Below, one piece after another: positions 62,667 to 64,000 of a DNA stretch of 64,000 bases. The stretch's first letter is position 1; each line of letters starts with the position of its first letter. Location: assembly GCA_027490725.1 (NCBI GenBank), contig JAIXXN010000050.1, positions 22,767 through 86,766 of the forward strand, given 5' to 3'. Below the pieces are notes generated by a model, which worked only from the letters and a program-made list of their open reading frames with translations, made no database searches and was not told the DNA's origin. The DNA comes from Oxalobacteraceae bacterium (GTDB taxonomy: Bacteria; Pseudomonadota; Gammaproteobacteria; Burkholderiales; Burkholderiaceae_D). A program made the translations under genes and the position numbers.

Positions 62667-63203
62667 TTAGCTATCCCTTTGCATATTCTTCCTCAGTATT
62701 TTTGCTAATGCCGAATTATCAATTTCATCTATCTGACCATCTTCTTGTCGCGCTCGAGTAGATGCTTCATTTTTCCTCTTATCTTGATCGTTATTTCCTT
62801 TTACTGTCCTAGAGAGGATTAGCTCGTTAATTTTCCCGGAAATGAACAACGAAATGTATTTTTCGGAAACGTGGAATCCTTTATCGGACAGCTCATCAAT
62901 TTTCTCTAGGATAATTCTTCTCCTGCTTTCCGACGGATTGCTTGAGCTACCACTGTTAGTTGTATCTTGTATTGAATTTAAAGCTGATCCAATTAGTTGG
63001 AATTCGCGACTTAAACTCATTCCTGAAATGGCGTCACCCGATTTAACGGGGGATGAATGATATCTAAAATATTTTTCATTTTCATCCGGCAATTTAATTC
63101 TGATGTAGGCCACTCTTATTTTTTTTGTGGTCTTGATGAAAAATATTTCTTCATCTTCATTTTGTGTTTCGAAAAAATCGCTAAGCACAGCTATCTGACT
63201 CAT
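62667..63203 (-). CDS. Island protein of unknown function (178 residues)
   Basis: A soluble, charged protein, MSQIAVLSDFFETQNEDEEIFF, with strands to about residue 55, a Ser/Asn-rich linker at about 80-92 and a helical second half (RRIILEKIDELSDKGFHVSEKYISLF). The tail is rich in Lys, Arg, Asp and Glu. I do not recognise it. Codon use is AT-rich like the rest of the island. It is divergent from the XRE gene across a 108-bp gap. Confidence 0.65.
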   Translation of the reverse strand: MSQIAVLSDFFETQNEDEEIFFIKTTKKIRVAYIRIKLPDENEKYFRYHSSPVKSGDAISGMSLSREFQLIGSALNSIQDTTNSGSSSNPSESRRRIILEKIDELSDKGFHVSEKYISLFISGKINELILSRTVKGNNDQDKRKNEASTRARQEDGQIDEIDNSALAKILRKNMQRDS

Positions 63204-63311
63204 ATAAATCCTTTAGAGAAATTTTGACGTAATTGATGAAGAATTAATGGCCCGCTAATATGGGTCGTAAATGCCGTGGCTTCAAAGGCATCATAGCGAG
63301 ACCATAGTCGT

Positions 63312-63557
63312 ATGGCAAGAGTCTCGGGATCGACGGATAAGGATGAGGATTTGGTACGCTTTGGTGCTGCGGTTCGTGCACGACGTAAAGCTATCGGCCT
63401 GTCACAAGAGGCGCTTGCGGATCACGCAGGAATCGATCGTTCGCACATGGGTAAGCTGGAGCGAGGAGAACGGAATATTTCATTTATGAACATAGTCCGA
63501 ATAGCCAAGGCAATCGGCTGTAGATCATCTGACCTATTTATCGATTCCGATCTGTAG
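63312..63557 (+). CDS. XRE-family regulator
   Basis: An 81-residue Cro/CI-type protein: FGAAVRARRKAIGLSQEALADHAGIDRSHMGKLERGERN is a complete XRE helix-turn-helix. There is no other domain. It probably regulates island genes, perhaps its divergent neighbour. The 3' end overlaps the convergent recombinase fragment by 20 bp. Confidence 0.88.
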   Translation: MARVSGSTDKDEDLVRFGAAVRARRKAIGLSQEALADHAGIDRSHMGKLERGERNISFMNIVRIAKAIGCRSSDLFIDSDL

Positions 63558-63881
63558 ATACATCAACTTCGGACTGACGAGTTACTAAATTCACATCTCG
63601 CAAAATCCGATACACAGACGCAATGCCAATTGAACAGGCATCTGCGATCTCTTGTTTAGTAAGTCCCTTATCGTGCAAAGCAAATACTCGGGACGACTTG
63701 GCTCGCGCTGTTGGAGCTCGTCCAGTATATGCACCTCGCTCCTTTGCCGCAGCGATACCTACGCGCTGTCGTTCAAGCATGTTCTCCCGCTCAAACTGAG
63801 CAATCGATGCAAACAGGTTGAATGTAAGCCTTCCTGCGGAAGTTGCCGTGTCGATGGATAGATCCAAAATTCGGATCGTCG
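63538..63881 (-). pseudogene. Serine recombinase, C-terminal fragment cut by an IS element
   Basis: The fragment reads IRILDLSIDTATSAGRLTFN, then IAQFERENMLERQRVGIAAAKERGAYTGR, then a C-terminal helix-turn-helix (LTKQEIADACSIGIASVYRIL). These are the end of the catalytic domain, the long E-helix and the DNA-binding domain of resolvase/invertase-type recombinases. The first part with the catalytic Ser and the start codon is missing: at 63882 the sequence changes to an IS3-like terminal repeat and a stop lies upstream in frame. The gene is therefore interrupted and inactive. Confidence 0.85.
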
Positions 63882-64000
63882 TGATCTTGCCCCCGTATAA
63901 CCGGACACAGCCTGTCGCTTAATTAACGCCGTTTTCCTTAGCCCGGCGTGCCAGCTCCCTCCTAAACATGCGAGGTGATTTCAAATTCAACGACGAGTGC
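63882..64000 (-). mobile_element. IS3-family-like element, end only (runs off the window)
   Basis: The junction begins TGATCTTGCCCCC, like the TGA-N-CTGCCCCC ends of IS3-family (IS407-type) elements, and lies exactly where the recombinase reading is lost. A transposase C-terminus follows 37 bp further in. The other end and the target duplication are right of the window. Confidence 0.7.
63919..64000 (-). CDS. IS3-like transposase, last 26 codons
   Basis: The minus strand reads HSSLNLKSPRMFRRELARRA and then KENGVN before a TAA at 63919. HSSL followed by SPxxF is the usual end of the integrase (rve) core in IS3-type OrfB transposases. The rest of the gene lies right of the window. The IS end is only 37 bp past the stop, as is normal. 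Confidence 0.7.
   Translation of the reverse strand, partial: HSSLNLKSPRMFRRELARRAKENGVN

Overview
The backbone of this window (about 1-58,160) is GC-rich, densely coding DNA. It looks like the chromosome of a betaproteobacterium of the order Burkholderiales, most like Oxalobacteraceae such as Massilia, Duganella or Janthinobacterium. The basis is a full MSHA pilus locus, a PEP-CTERM protein with a VPEPETYAMMLAG tail, a Prc-type protease and many c-di-GMP proteins. The genus is inference. From about 58,165 to the right edge the DNA is much more AT-rich and carries an integrated mobile island.

Region 1 (1-15,408, minus strand) is an MSHA type IV pilus locus in transcription order mshE, mshG, mshB/F-like, mshA, mshC, mshD, mshO, mshP, mshQ, then after a 149-bp gap mshI, a PilN-like gene, mshJ, mshK, mshL, mshM and mshN (cut by the left edge). 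The pilin/motor block precedes the assembly block, the reverse of the Vibrio order as I recall it.

Region 2 (15,577-29,386, plus strand, divergent from mshE) is a second, complete-looking type IV pilus/type II secretion-like machine: MshM-like ATPase, lipoprotein secretin, TPR protein, GspE-type motor, GspF-type platform, a PilM-PilN fusion, PilO-like, a small periplasmic protein, a dicysteine pseudopilin and a prepilin. An ABC-transporter ATPase opens the block and an ABC-2 type permease lies near its end, so a transporter appears built into the operon. It is followed by a hybrid sensor kinase and a receiver-GGDEF diguanylate cyclase. This is the best candidate for a little-described system.

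Region 3 (35,110-57,834) is housekeeping and signalling: a pair of acyl-CoA dehydrogenases, an NHL-propeller/M23 fusion, Prc protease, a copper set (DUF2946, SCO, PCuAC), thymidine kinase, a membrane-anchored HNH-like protein, a penicillin-acylase-family hydrolase, a ParB-like protein, a TorT-like binding protein, two HD-GYP proteins, an HTH-receiver fusion, a CMD/AhpD-like protein, an EAL protein and a PEP-CTERM protein. With the GGDEF protein and the MshEN domain of MshE, the window holds makers, breakers and a likely reader of c-di-GMP.

Region 4 (58,165-64,000) begins with a tRNA 3'-end remnant read on the minus strand, with a terminator behind it: a left attachment site. The cargo is a frameshifted gene, an AlpA-like regulator behind 10-bp repeats and a hairpin, a DUF3987 (YfjI-like) protein, an inovirus Gp2-type (YagK/YfjJ) protein, a split zinc ribbon with a glycine zipper, an unknown protein, an XRE regulator, and a serine recombinase cut by an IS3-like element that runs off the right edge. 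No island integrase is visible; it and the intact tRNA probably lie beyond 64,000.
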